A stretch of DNA of 64,000 bases. Source: Dentipellis sp. KUC8613 (taxonomy: Eukaryota > Basidiomycota > Agaricomycetes > Russulales > Hericiaceae). A program made the translations under genes and the position numbers. This document shows positions 23,195 through 34,734 of this stretch, in pieces. The first letter of the stretch is position 1; each line of letters begins with the position of its first letter. The notes beneath the pieces are model-generated. The model was not told where the DNA came from. It saw nothing but the letters and a program-made list of their open reading frames with translations, and made no database searches. The stretch spans positions 72,075 through 136,074 of the forward strand of contig NSJX01000058.1 of assembly GCA_002286715.1 (NCBI GenBank). Direction: 5' to 3'.

Positions 23195-26100
23195 TCACCT
23201 GCTCCTCGACGACCCAGCTGCTTTCCCTTTCGCCTTACTCTTCCCCGTGGCTGCGCCCTTCTTCTTCGCACCGGCTTGCTGGATCAAACTGTCGCCTTCA
23301 ATCCCATCCGACTCCGAATCTTTCTTCTTCTCGTCGTCGGGGTCATCAGGCACCTCGTCTTCCACCTGTTGAATCATGAGTAGATGAGATAAGCTCGAAA
23401 GACTGACCAACTAAACAACACTTACATCGAATGCCTCTTCGAGGTCCGGCGCGGGCCCACCTGCAAGCTTCTTTGGCACCTTGCCTAGATCCTGCGCTTT
23501 ATGGAAGGGAATCGGGTGGTCCTGTGCATTGTACCTGCAAAGCCAGATTAGCAAATGCCCTACGCGAGATTAGGAACACAGAGCCGCACTTCTTCGTCAA
23601 CGCCGTCTTCGTCGCAGCCGAAATCTTCTTCTGCACAAGCTCCTCTTTGCGCTCATCGACGCCCAGCTCGACGATGGTGTCCCAGTCCTCCTTGCTCAAG
23701 TAGTACTCATCCATCATCTCAATGACTTCGTCTACAGCACTCTGCACGGAGCCGATTCACATTTAGCCATCTCACCCCTTTGACAATGGTAGAGCAAGAA
23801 GACGTACCGAGCCCTGCTGAATGAGCGGCTGCACGATATGCGGGAACAGCGCGGGGATGTACGACTGGCGTATCTCGGCCTTGTCTCCCGACACCTTGAG
23901 CCGCATGCGGATCTGCACCTCGCCGAGCTCGCGGCTGAGCTTGTTCTGCTTCGAGTTCTGGCCGAGCCATTGGGGGAATGACATCGGGTTCTCGCCGCCG
24001 TAGCCGGAGCCGGAGCCGTATAGGAATGATGCGGGTCGGATGGTCGAGAGAATGGCGTGGGTGGGCATGAGCGTCCATTGCTGCTCCGGTCTAAAATGGG
24101 CCAGGATGTCAACTCTTTTGAGAACAATGTGTATGAGGGGAAAGCGCCCACCCGTGAATCTGCGCATCAACAAGGTCGCCGTCAGATATGGAGGACGCCG
24201 CTTGATCCATGAGCTCGAGCTGCTTCAGCATGTCTGGCGGGGACGAGATGGTGCCCACACGTGCGGGTTTCGTCTTCAGATAGTTCTCCTGAAAGACGGG
24301 GATAATTCGTTGGTGCTAGTCTCATCGAGGGGGTAGAAGCTGACCTGGATGAAGAGCGGCACAAACGAGTAGTCGTGAAAGTAGAGCTCCATCTTATCGC
24401 CCAGCGTCTCGCGTGAGGTGCGCGAGAAGAGGTATGGACCCAAGATCTTCTGAGTGACGTTGAAAGGCGTCATCACAGAGTACTTCTCGTTCATCTTCGC
24501 GCTACATACCCACGAGCCCTATATTGGGATCACTTAACGTGGAAGGGAGAGAAAGAATACGCACAGAGCTTTACTCTCGTCGAAGTCCATGGTATCGCTC
24601 GAAAGTTTCCAAGTCGACAGCATGTTAAGCACTTGCCGGATATCAGATTGGACACCAGTGACGAGCTGATCGACAACGTTGCCGGGTATCTTCATTTTCT
24701 CTCTAAAATCGGACGCATTAGATTTTGAGCAGACTCAAGGAAGGGCGCCATACTTGTAAGCGATGGTCAGAATCCGGGATCGGATAGCGTTGGCCTCAGG
24801 CCTCCGGAAGGGAAGATTAAAAGTGGATGCGACGAGGGGCTTCATTTTCTGCGACCCGCGATCGTTCGCAATACAGATGATAGGGACCTGGTTCGAGATG
24901 AAGTCAATTTCCCGAGGCCATAGAAAAAAGCGGGTGAGGATGCACCTTCGTTTTCCGAATGAGTGCGGCGAGGGCACCGACGCCACCACGGTCACCGGCA
25001 GACATCCCATCGACTTCATCCATGATGAGACACGACTTGTCGTTGATCGGGACCCCTGCGACGTGTGTTTTCTAAATACCGATTCTTGAGCGCCAGATTA
25101 TCACATTCAAGAGACAATACGTACCTCACCACCGCCCATCCATCCGTCTAGTGATGTATTGGTAATATTGGTGCTATTCTACGGGTCCCGATCGCGTTAA
25201 TGACAGTGACAGTGAATAGACAGACTGGGTATTACCTCGACAAGTTTCTTGCTTCTTGCGTCACTAGCGTTCAATTCAATTGGCGTAAAGCCTTCCAGTT
25301 TGGCGACTAGATGAGCAGCAGTGGTCTTCCCAATTCCAGGTGGACCGCTGATCATCACCCCACGGAAGACGTTCATACCGTTCTTGCCAGGTTTCTTGAA
25401 TCCTGACTTCAGACTACTTGACCTGCGATGACAAAATAGTTGAGTCCGAAGCACAGAGATTGTGAAAGAATTGCCATACCAGTCATGCAACCAGGCCTGC
25501 AACTTCTCCACCTGGCCCTTATTTCCGCAGATCTCCTTCAATGATTGCGGTGCGTAGCGGTCGGTCCAAAGCTGCGTGGAGCGGTCAACTCCCCCTACAG
25601 CCTTGCCCTTTCCGTCCTTCTTTTCTCTCTGCTCCATCTCTTTAGCTCCCTCCTTGATCGCCTGCATCTCCTTGTCCATCTTCTTCTTCGTCTTCTCGTC
25701 TACTGCGCCACCCTTGGCACTAGGCCCTTTGCGTGTTGCGATGAGGTTGAGGAACTCGTCCTCCGAAAGCGTCGCTAGACCGTGCTTCTTGATCGCAGCG
25801 AGCTTTGAGGGACCGGCGCCTTCTCCAAGCACGACATACGATGTTTTGGAAGACGGCTGGCCTGTTACTCGGCTAGATGAAAGTGAGAGGAAGAATCGAG
25901 ATTGTGGGAGGAGTGAACGTACCCGCCAAAACGTTTCGCCAGATCAACAGCCTCTTCACGCGCGAAACTACTCAGTTCACCAGTGAACACGAACGCGAGC
26001 CCCGCTAGGCAATCGGGGGATGCAGGCTTAGGGACGGGCTTAGACCCCGGATTCGAAGGACCAGCGAGCTTCGCTGCTTTCGCCGCTGCCCAGCTATGGC

Positions 26101-27130
26101 CATAGTCAGTTAAGCCAATTCGATATTGACATAGATGTCTCGACGAACTTGAATTTAGGCTTTGGCTTCTCCTCTACTTCGTCATCCTCTTCTTCCTTTG
26201 CAGGTTTTGTCTTCGTGGCTTTCGCCTTAGGCTCCGGCTTCTCTTTCTTCGCGGCAGCTTTAGGTTTCGCTGACTCGGCCTTCTTTGGTGACGACTTCCG
26301 CGGTGCCCTTGTGGACTTCTTCTTCGGAGCTTCATCTTCATCCACCTCCATATATTCATCCTCATCCTCCTCATCGCTTTCGGTCTCGCTCTCATAGTCG
26401 TCATCTTTAGCGGCCTTCTTCGACTTTGCCTTGCTAGTCGAGGCAGATGTAGATGCACGAGGCTTCGGTTTGGCTTTTGCCACAGGAGTAGACGCCGCCT
26501 TGCTAGAACTGACGGCAACTTTCTTCTTGGGCGGCGGTTTCACTGGTTCGTCCTCTTCTGTATCCTCTTCCTCATCGCTAGAAGGCAGAGCGCCATGCTT
26601 CTTGCGCTTGCCATTAGCAGGCGCAGGAGAGGGTTCTGCTCGAGGCTTCTTGTCTCTGGTAAGCAGCGGGGTTAGACTGCCATGCCGAGGATAGTGTGCA
26701 ATTCAGATACATACACGATCGGCTTCGACAGAGCTTTGGCCTTAACAGGCATAGGTCTACGAGTATGAGATCAGTCATATATCAAGATAATCCTAGGTGA
26801 TCTCTCACTCGTCATCGTCATCATCCGCTGTAATGAAGCCGCTCGCTCTTAGAATCGCAAGGCTGTAGGGAGTTGGAGACACGTACAAATCAAGATAGCC
26901 TTCCTCGCCGACGCCCCCTTTTCCCGCTTCTATCATTCCAGTCACGATCCAGTCAACATACTCTTCGAATACTTCTCGAATAGACTTGGGCCACTCACAA
27001 TTGCGCCTGCACCCAAACTCGCGCCCGCGCCAGACCCTCCGCCCGTACTGCCTCCGCCGAAGAACGCCCGGATATCCTTCGCATTCCCCGCTGATTTAGT
27101 GGGCGTTTTGGATAGTTTCGCGGGAGCCAT
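23195..27130 (-). CDS. RFC1: Replication factor C subunit 1 (clamp loader large subunit)
   Basis: Nuclear ATPase subunit that, with RFC2-5, loads PCNA onto primed DNA. The gene has many short exons. From the start at 27130 the N-terminus carries a PIP-box-like DIRAFFG (residues about 19-25), then a long Lys/Glu/Ala-rich linker with nuclear-localisation-like basic runs. A BRCT domain (LAGLAFVFTGELSSFAREEA, near 25920-26010) follows. The AAA+ module has Walker A GPPGIGKTT (near 25330-25355), the ELNASDARSK segment, Walker B MDEVDGM (near 25005-25025) and PIICIANDRGSQK sensor 1. The RFC1-specific C-terminal domain (FHDYSFVPLFIQ..., SGDKAEIRQSYIPALF) ends in a basic tail with stop at 23195-23197. 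Domain order and residues match the family fully. The promoter carries an MluI-type box. Confidence 0.95.
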
Positions 27131-27205
27131 CGTTAGCTCGACGCCGTAGAGTGTGAGGAGGAAAGTAAGAAGGGCACAAGTGAGCGTGCGGTTGTGGGTT
27201 GCATG

Positions 27206-27259
27206 ACGCGTGACGCTGCGCGGGATGATGCAGCGTCACGATTCGCGTGACGTCACGCG
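27206..27259. promoter_or_regulatory. RFC1 promoter palindromes with MCB and CRE-like sites
   Basis: ACGCGT at 27206-27211 is the MluI cell-cycle box bound by MBF in yeasts, which drives replication genes. It overlaps an inverted repeat CGTGACGCTGC (27209-27219) / GCAGCGTCACG (27230-27240) with a 10-nt spacer. A 16-bp perfect palindrome CGCGTGACGTCACGCG (27244-27259) with a CRE-like TGACGTCA core follows. All lie 75-130 bp upstream of the start codon. Confidence 0.6.
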
Positions 27260-27312
27260 CATGGATAATGGGCCGTGTCACGCTTGATTTGGTGAATTCG
27301 GGCTGTTGACCA

Positions 27313-27340
27313 GTTCAGGTTCAAGTTCAGGTTCAGTTCA
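27313..27340. repeat. Short GTTCAG/GTTCAA direct repeats
   Basis: Four to five hexamer copies (GTTCAG, GTTCAA) stand in tandem between RFC1 and the NucB-like gene. No function is apparent. The rest of 27300-27540 shows nothing. Confidence 0.5.
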
Positions 27341-27543
27341 CACATGGCATTGGCGATAACGTTCAACTGTTCAAGGTTTTAAAATCGTCAGAGCGTGTTA
27401 TTACACAAGTAGCTGCCGTCCAGAGCAAAACATAGCGCATCCATGTAATATTTTCCAAACTCTCCCAGTCGTAAAGAGGTCTAACTACTGTTTGAAGTCG
27501 CAACTTCCGCATTATAGCGTGGATGTACCAAGACCTGGGCCTA

Positions 27544-29059
27544 TCAGTTATTCTGCTGCGAGTTCGACAGAGTAGCGCAAGTCGTTGTCGCTGCATTCGC
27601 CGCACAGTACCCTGGGCCGCCGGTCTGACCGGCCCCAAAGCTCAAGACCACATCGTACTTGTCGCCGACAGGGCGGAGGCTCTGGTAGAGCGTCGTCAAC
27701 TTCTGACCTTGCCCTGGAAAATGGAAGTGCGTTGTGAAGGCGTATATATCGCACGTGCATGAGGACAACTTACTGCTGTTTTCGGCGATTGGAACGCAGC
27801 CTAGACACAACGGTACAACAATCAGGAAGCGTATCAGGATGAGGCATGGGTGATCAAGCTTACGAGTGACAGCAAGATTAGCGCCATTCGTGCCCGCGGC
27901 CTGTCCTTCGAGGCTACTCGCGAAAGGATACTCGTCGCAGCTGTGCCCCTCAGTGAAGCCCACCTTCGCACTGCACCTGTTCGGTTTCGCGTTCCCGCAT
28001 GAGTTGTTCTCACGCGCAGCCCTGCATGCCGCCTTTTCCGAGTTGCGGGTCAGCGTCGCTGCGTGCCCGCGACAGTTGATCCCGTAACACATGTTTTGCT
28101 GGTTTGTATCGTAAGCCATCGCAGATCCTCATTCGCTTGGAGGAGGGACTTACGCAGACGCCAGGGATATTGCTCGTGGCGCTGCAGTCGAACTCGAGCT
28201 GAACGTTTGCGCGTCCTTCAATGATTCGGATGCGCATATCTTCGTCAGACAAGAATGGGCTCGTGTCATTGCCGTAAATGACGCGCACTCCGGCTGCATC
28301 GCCGACCTCTTGGATGGTCCGACGCCGGCGAGTGGAAAAGGCTTGAAGATTTGAATCGCACCTCTCATCACAGCTTTTCCAGGGATATTGCATGAGGAAA
28401 TATGGATGAACAGAAATGAAGTCGGAACACGCACGGATCGCAAGTATCACAATCTGCGGCAGTCGTGGCGCCAGCGGTACCAGCACGCTTCAGATTGCAA
28501 GCAGCGCCAAGGGCTATCAGAGTAGATGGTGAGAGCTTGTGTACAGATAAAGGGACACGACTCACGGCTAGTAGGCAGTGGGGATTGAACGGGTCCTGAA
28601 GGTTGAACGGGCCGTGCGGACGTGACGAGCTGTGATGTAGACTGTACGATAGGTGCTACTGTAGGTTGTACTGTAGGTTGTACCGTAGATTGTACGGCAG
28701 ACTGTGCGGCAGGTTGTGCGGCAGGTTGTGAGAGAGGCAGTATTGGCTGGAGAGGCCTAGCAGGTTGAAGAGGCTGAACCGGTTTAGGAAGATGAGCAGG
28801 TGGCACAGGCTTTGCGACTAGGAGCTGGACGGGCTTCGGCTGATGAAGAGATTGAGCAGGCGGGCCACCCTGTGTTGGTATGGGAGGCGTCAACGCTCCC
28901 ACCTTATACGATGACAATACTTCGTATCAGACATGACAGAAAACCGACCTGGAGGGCGCTTGCATCAACCGCGCCGACGAGCGTGGGGGTAGCGCCGTTC
29001 ACGACGGAAGGAACGACGAGCAAGAGCAGAAGTGAGAGAAGAGATGTAAAGGACGTCAT
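27544..29059 (-). CDS. Secreted NucA/NucB-domain nuclease-like protein, copy 1
   Basis: Begins at 29059 with a signal peptide (MTSFTSLLSLLLLLVVPSVVNG). After a short exon comes a Pro/Gln/Val-rich linker with imperfect repeats of the VQPTVQPTVAP type. Next is a Cys-rich region (AACNLKRAGTAGATTAADCDTCDP) and the catalytic-type domain: ENMRIRIIEG..., CYGINCRGHAATLTRN, NSCGNAKPNRC, the family hallmark CDEYPFASSLEGQ, and QGQKLTTLYQSL. The order matches the NucA/NucB DNase family known from Bacillus; fungi carry secreted members. The stop is at 27544-27546. It faces a paralogue at 31898-33392 head to head. A role in using or degrading extracellular DNA is inferred. No catalytic test can be made here, though the Asp-Glu of the hallmark is kept. 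Confidence 0.8.
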
Positions 29060-29157
29060 GGCCTGCACTATGAAAGGTGGGAGATGATGGGGGAAAATGA
29101 GAAGATGTGTTAAGAGAAAAGGGCCAGCCTGGGGGAACACCGTCGGGCGGTCGTCTT

Positions 29158-29163
29158 TTTATA
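29158..29163 (-). promoter_or_regulatory. TATA box of NucB-like copy 1
   Basis: TATAAA on the minus strand, 99 bp upstream of the start codon at 29059. Confidence 0.5.
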
Positions 29164-31776
29164 CTGCAACGAGGTCTGTGGGATAGCGATGAAGCATCTT
29201 TTACCGTGCAGAGCATTAGCACGATTTTCCTGAGCGGCGGGGATCGACTAAAGATGCTACTCCGCGGCGATTCGAGCTTCGATGGTTAGACGACGGACCT
29301 AAATCTGAATCTGGGTCGGATATGTAGTCATGTGTGGTCCAATCCAGCGCCGGCCGCGACGACAGAGCCTGTAGAGCACTAAGTATGCTAAGACTGGAAA
29401 AATGGAGGGCAACGTACGTACATTGGACAAACTTGAAGTCTACGCTCCAACCAAAGGTGGAAACTGACTCAATTCAAAGAGGTTCTACCTGCGCACTGCG
29501 CCGCTCAGGTACTGTAACGGGTGCGGCTAGAATTAAGAGAAAGGTGAAGAGATAGGAATGATTTTCAATCGGAGATTTATCTGTGCATGCCTCTGCAGAC
29601 AGAGATGCTCCGATAGGTAAAGCCGGCCAAGCCTTGCGACTGCGGCATCCCTAAAATTTGCCCGTTGCATTTGATCCCCGCTCGAAGTCCTGGTTTATTG
29701 AACGGGTTGGCTTTTGGCGATGCAGCCTACGACTTGTAGACCCCTGCGACGGCTCTGAGAGTATCAGATGTAGGCACAGGAAGAGCGCTCGTAGTCATGC
29801 GATTATTCATGCGAGTGCTAATTGACATGGGTGCATCTTCATATTACCAAGTCAGATATCCGTCTCCGAGAATATTGGCGCCTACTTCCCTGTCAGACGG
29901 GATCATCAGGCTCGAGCAGATTACTAAGGCAGGGAGACTCTCACTTTTTGACATCAATGGTGGACCATGTCACGCAACATGGTCCATTCTTCGCGAGAAT
30001 AGTCCACATTCGATTTAGTGTGCGCAGAAGGGCGCACCAGCACACTCTCACCTAGAAATACTGTCTCGTCGTCTTCGAACGGCGAGCGGACATCGGTAGC
30101 CAAGGCTGTCTGTGTCGCTGAGAACGTGTCGACAGATGTAAGCGCAGGGATGCTGAGGGTGCGGCTGACGAGTGCTGTGAGTGCAACGGGCGAGTGGATT
30201 GGGAATTGAGATCAGATGGTGACAAAGACTCGGAGGACTCGATGTCAAATGCAGATATTCATACGGAAAAGCTGGGAAACGAGGGTTAGTGGAAAGCCTA
30301 AAAAGGAGGGTGCAAACAGAGAAGGAACAAGATCGAGAAATAGATGAGACGCAGCAGAAAGCAGTAGAGAAGCTGAATCGACCCATTGCGTCGAGTTCAA
30401 TGCACCTTCGACGAGAGCCAACAGGCGCAATGCGAAAAGGGTCAGACGTAAGGCAAAAGAAATCAAGAAGATAAAAAAGTAGGCGTAATCCGCTTTGAAT
30501 GAGACCTGGGTTGTTCATATGCACGGAAAGTAACACTCGTTGATCCCTGTTGGAATATTGTGCCTTTGACACTGTATATATATGTAATACGCGATCGCCC
30601 GCTGCTCCGCTAGAATCGAAAACAGCAGTACTCACCAGTAGCCCAAGGCCGCTGGTAAGCCGACGTATGAACGTATGGTCAGATTTTTGAGACAGAGGCG
30701 TCGAGCTCACAGAGAAGGATAGCACTGGAGAGACCTAGAGAGATCAGCGCACGCGCTTTGGAAGCCGAAGAAAGAAAAGAAAAGAAAAATAAATCACGTG
30801 CCTCCGGAGCAAACCAACAAGATGGCGCCGTTATTCTCTACTCCCACAATCGAACGACTGGGACACCGTCTCAACATTGAACTTGAACATTTCTGAAAAT
30901 TCTCCACACAGTCACTTCGCGATGTTTCTCTGTGTTGCATGGTCACTATCAGATGGGTGGGCGCTAGGCGGGCGGCATATACCGTTCCATGAAGTCGTTC
31001 GGTCGACTTCCCCGCGCTGTCACGAGCTCTGTTGCCTCGGACGACTCGCTCTTTGCACAGTTCGTTTTGCTTGATTCAACCAAAGTTGGCTCTATTCACA
31101 CTTCGGCTACTTGTTAAGCTACCCCCTTCAGCTTCAGTCTCGTTGCATCATGTCACCGCTACCCCGATACACGCACCCATCCCGCGGCTATCAGACTATC
31201 ATCCTCTCACAAGCATAGCCCTTCTTGTTTCAAAATAGGTCCCTCTCTGCTTCTCGAGCGTCTTTTCGTCTTTCTACCACTCACACGACATGTGCTTGAT
31301 TGTCTTGTGAGTCGTCCGGGCTGAATTCGTGTTCAAGAGGATTGATACCGTCGCAGCGCCATCGGATCCTGCTGTCCGTCAAACCAGCATTTTCTGATGC
31401 TTCCCAGGCTCGTTGCCTTGAACTTCCTCAGGGTTCACTCCTTGATTGAATGGCATTGCTTGCCGCTTTCTCTGCCAACAACCCTCGGTTCAGTAAGTCA
31501 ACAGTTCTTGATATACCAGCCGCAGCATAACGACAGAAGTATGGAGCAGATATGAGGCGAAAGACCGACTTACCCGCACGAGGGTCGCACGAAAAATTTC
31601 TTAGAAAAAGGCCAAGAGAACTGTCATAGCGCTATAATTGTACTATAGGCGCTGCTGTTCCGCTGTCACCCTAAAACGCAAACACGGGCGAAACATCTAC
31701 ACGCGAAGATTCCTCAGAACCGCCGCGCCTCACTATGATATCTCTTTAATCTTCATTTAATTTGGAAGGGAAAAGG
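29164..31776. other. Gap between the two NucB-like genes, nothing recognised
   Basis: About 2.6 kb. ORFs here (for example 30048-30725 on the minus strand) lack motifs. An A/G-rich tract with AAAGAAAAG repeats is at about 30770-30790, and a TATATATA word lies near 30580. A decayed gene or unrecognised promoter elements are possible; I see neither clearly. Confidence 0.35.
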
Positions 31777-31784
31777 TATATAAA
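31777..31784 (+). promoter_or_regulatory. TATA box of NucB-like copy 2
   Basis: TATATAAA, 114 bp before the start at 31898. Confidence 0.5.
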
Positions 31785-31897
31785 CCCACGACGGTGCAAC
31801 ATTGTTTCTTCAGGCCGGACCTCCCTTGCATTCACTGCTCCTTCTATACTAACCACACACGTATACCACCACCTTCACGACATCAGACTAATTCCCA

Positions 31898-33392
31898 ATG
31901 GCACGCACCACTTCGTTTGCATCGCTCCTCTCGCTTGCCCTCCTTCTCGCCCCCTCCCTCCTCTCCGCCTCGGGCCCACTTCTCGTCAGCGCCGCACTTG
32001 CTGAGCCAGTACTCCTTATACCCAACGGCGGCGCGGATCCAGAGATCCTCAACGCGCGCAAAGTTTCGGCGCCCACGAAGCTCTCTGTCACTCCTGCGAA
32101 GTCAGCCACACCGGCGGAGGTGTCAGTAAAGGCTTCTGCCACACCGGTCAAAGCCTCCTCGGCTACTCCAGTCAAAGCCTCCTCAGTCAAAACGACATCC
32201 GCAGCCAAAACGTCCTCCGCGGTCTCAAGGGCGCCCACAGCATCCCGCGCTGTCACGGCATCGTCTAAAGCCGCAGCCTCCACGTCATCACCCGTGAAAG
32301 CATCTTCATCTATTGGTACCAAAGCTTTTGCATCGAGGAGCGCCAGTGCAAGCAGTGCATCCGCATCAGCCACTTGTGAGCATCTCCAACTATTCATTTT
32401 TTCCTCTGGTAACTGACACAAAATGGCCGCCCTAGCTTCCGCAGCGTGTGCTATCAAACGTGGTGGCACTGCGGGTGTCACTGCCGCGGCCGACTGTGGT
32501 ACCTGCGACCCGTACGGCTTCCTCACCCATGTCCATTGCATGACATTGACATTTTACCCCATAGCTGCGACGACTCCTGCGACTCGAACACGCACGATTT
32601 CAGCGCACGCAGACGTCGCACTGTTCAAGAGGTTGCCAATGCTGCTGGGTTGCGTGTCGTCTATGGGAATGACACGAGTCCGTTCTTACCTGACGAAGAC
32701 ATGCGCCTGCGCGTCATCGCGGGCCGCACGAACGTGCAGCTCGAGTTCGACTGCAGCGCTACGAGCAACATTCCCAACGTCTGCGTAAGTCTCCTAGTCG
32801 AAGTTAGATTCGCTAGTCACAGAATCTTATCATTTCATATGATGAACAAAATAGCAAAATATGTGCTACGGGATCAATTGCCGCGGGCACCCGACCACGC
32901 TGACTCGCAACTCAGACACCAAATCGTGCGCCGCGGCGCGCAAGAACAATTCGTGCGGGAACGAGAAGCCGAATAGGTGCAGTGCAAAGTCAGGGTTTGC
33001 AGAAGACCACAATTGCGACGAGTACCCGTTCGCGAGCACGCTCGAGGGACAGAGTGCCGGCTCGGGGGGCTCGAATCCAGCTGTCACGCGTAAGTTCGAA
33101 AATTGTTTGTTTGCTGGCGTATGTCTTGCTGACGGTGGAGCTCTCAGGCTGCGTTCCTAGAGTTGAAAATGACAGTGAGTGGCCTCATCTGTGCATCATA
33201 ATATGTTCTGACCACAGTTGTATCGTAGGGCAAGGCCATAAGCTCTCGACACTTTACAAGAAGATCAACAACGGCGATGTGTACGACGTCGTTCTTAGCT
33301 TCGGAGATGACGAGCCAGGCACAGGATACTGTGCACCAGATGCAGCAGACACGACATGCGAAACTTTGGTAGATTCACAGCAAGACAACTAG
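31898..33392 (+). CDS. Secreted NucA/NucB-domain nuclease-like protein, copy 2
   Basis: Starts MARTTSF with a signal peptide (hydrophobic to about residue 32). It continues into an Ala/Ser/Thr/Lys linker built on repeats such as VKASATPVKASSATPVKASS. Next is the Cys-rich segment CAIKRGGTAGVTAAADCGTCDP, then an intron (CC|GTACGG... acceptor before CTGCGACGAC). The domain follows: DDSCDSNTHDFSARRRRTVQEV, VVYGNDTSPFLPDEDMRLRV, NVQLEFDCSATSNIPNVC, CYGINCRGHPTTLTRN, NRCSAKSGF, CDEYPFASTLEGQSAG, QGHKLSTLYKKINNGDVYDVVL. The C-terminus ends SQQDN. The domain is very close to copy 1 while the linker is unrelated, so the linker evolves fast. Extracellular nuclease by family; activity not shown. Confidence 0.82.
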
Positions 33393-33711
33393 ATGCTGTC
33401 AGATTCGTACAAAGGTGCCGGAATTAACAGGACAATTTGGGTACAGCTGTATGGTATTCAAAACTGCGAATGAAATGGACACCCTTATATCTCGAGTTTT
33501 TGAATGTATTGACATGATCTATCATCTTATTAATCGGAAGTATAATCAGAATCCTGACAAGGCACCCTATGAGGAAACCCTCGGAATCAAGACGGATTCC
33601 TAGGTCGCTGCTGATTGGTAGCTGCAGATATTGTTAGATCGTAATCAGCCAGGCATCTTGCCGTTCTCCTCACATACCAACGTCGACCCGTCTCTGAGAC
33701 CAAAAGTTTCG

Positions 33712-34716
33712 ATGGCGATCACTGCTGTCATCTCTGTCGTCAAAACTCTCATCTCCGTAGGCTCCACCGTATACGACGTCTACAAAGCTGCCAATGCCGG
33801 GGAAGAGATCACCCTGCAGGATGTCGTCCGTCTCCTCCAATCGTCCAACGTGCGCATCTTCGCCCAGCTCAACATCTCGCGCATTCAGACCGCGCGCGAT
33901 CAGTTCTACTCTGTCAGCCTCCCTACTTTCACTGCGCAGTCGCGCATTCGGCAGGCAGATATAACAGGCCGCGGGCATCTCAAGCAGACGTACGACAAAA
34001 TCAGGAATGACGAGGGGAAGGTCTGGGTCGCGCTACAGGACCTGAATTGGCTATTCCAGAACAACGCCCTGCACGTCGACGACTACCATTTCTTTGCGAG
34101 GATGATGACGCAGGCGTACGTGCTCGTGGTCCACATGCGCGCCGTAACCTTGCATCTACGCTCCGTCGAGCTCTTTGACAAGCTCGATCTGGATGATCGC
34201 CGCATGCTGGAGGAGTACCTCACGCTGGAGCTGTACCTCAAGCAGGGGATCTCGCAGCTCGCTGCTGCCGACAAGAAGGTGCGGTGTATGCGCCTCGATA
34301 TGATCTCGCCGGTCGAGAAGATAGAGGTCCGTGATGGGAAGTGGTCACAGAGAAATTATGCGTGGAGGGACACATACAAGAAGTTGGGTTCGACTGCTCG
34401 GGAACAGCAGCTTGCGGCAGAGGGAACGGTAGCCAATTATGGCGACGCAGATGATGTATACCATGCCGCTCGGGAAGGGGTGGAGAGGAAGAGGGAGGAG
34501 AGAATCAATGGCGCGATGGGTATCTATGCGCGGCTGACAGGCAACAATTTGGATGTCGTGAAGAAAGGCTTGGGCGATATCCAAGGTGACGTCGAAAATA
34601 AAATCAAGAGAATGCAGGCAAGGGTGATAACAAGAGGAGGGAATACGGGACGAATCGAGGGAGGATTTGGAATGGGGCGGCCAGGAAGGGGTGGATGCTT
34701 CCCGAGCGGGATCTAG
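33712..34716 (+). CDS. Unknown alpha-helical protein
   Basis: One uninterrupted frame of 334 residues from the Met at 33712 (MAITAVISVVKTLISVGSTVYDVYKAA); an upstream in-frame Met at 33631 would add 27 less plausible residues. The N-terminal about 20 residues are strongly hydrophobic without a clear cleavage site. The rest is amphipathic helix after helix (VWVALQDLNWLFQNNALHVDDYHFFARMM..., LFDKLDLDDRRMLEEYLTLELYLKQGISQL). The C-terminus is short and Gly/Arg-rich (GRIEGGFGMGRPGRGG). I do not recognise the family. The helix-bundle layout could suit a membrane-interacting or scaffold protein, but there is no motif to say so. Confidence 0.65.
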   Translation: MAITAVISVVKTLISVGSTVYDVYKAANAGEEITLQDVVRLLQSSNVRIFAQLNISRIQTARDQFYSVSLPTFTAQSRIRQADITGRGHLKQTYDKIRNDEGKVWVALQDLNWLFQNNALHVDDYHFFARMMTQAYVLVVHMRAVTLHLRSVELFDKLDLDDRRMLEEYLTLELYLKQGISQLAAADKKVRCMRLDMISPVEKIEVRDGKWSQRNYAWRDTYKKLGSTAREQQLAAEGTVANYGDADDVYHAAREGVERKREERINGAMGIYARLTGNNLDVVKKGLGDIQGDVENKIKRMQARVITRGGNTGRIEGGFGMGRPGRGGCFPSGI

Positions 34717-34734
34717 AGAGGCAATAGACTCCAG

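Noticed and set aside
30048..30725. 225-codon minus-strand ORF between the NucB-like genes
   Set aside because: Composition is not protein-like (mixed Cys/Ser/Arg) and there is no promoter or homologous motif.
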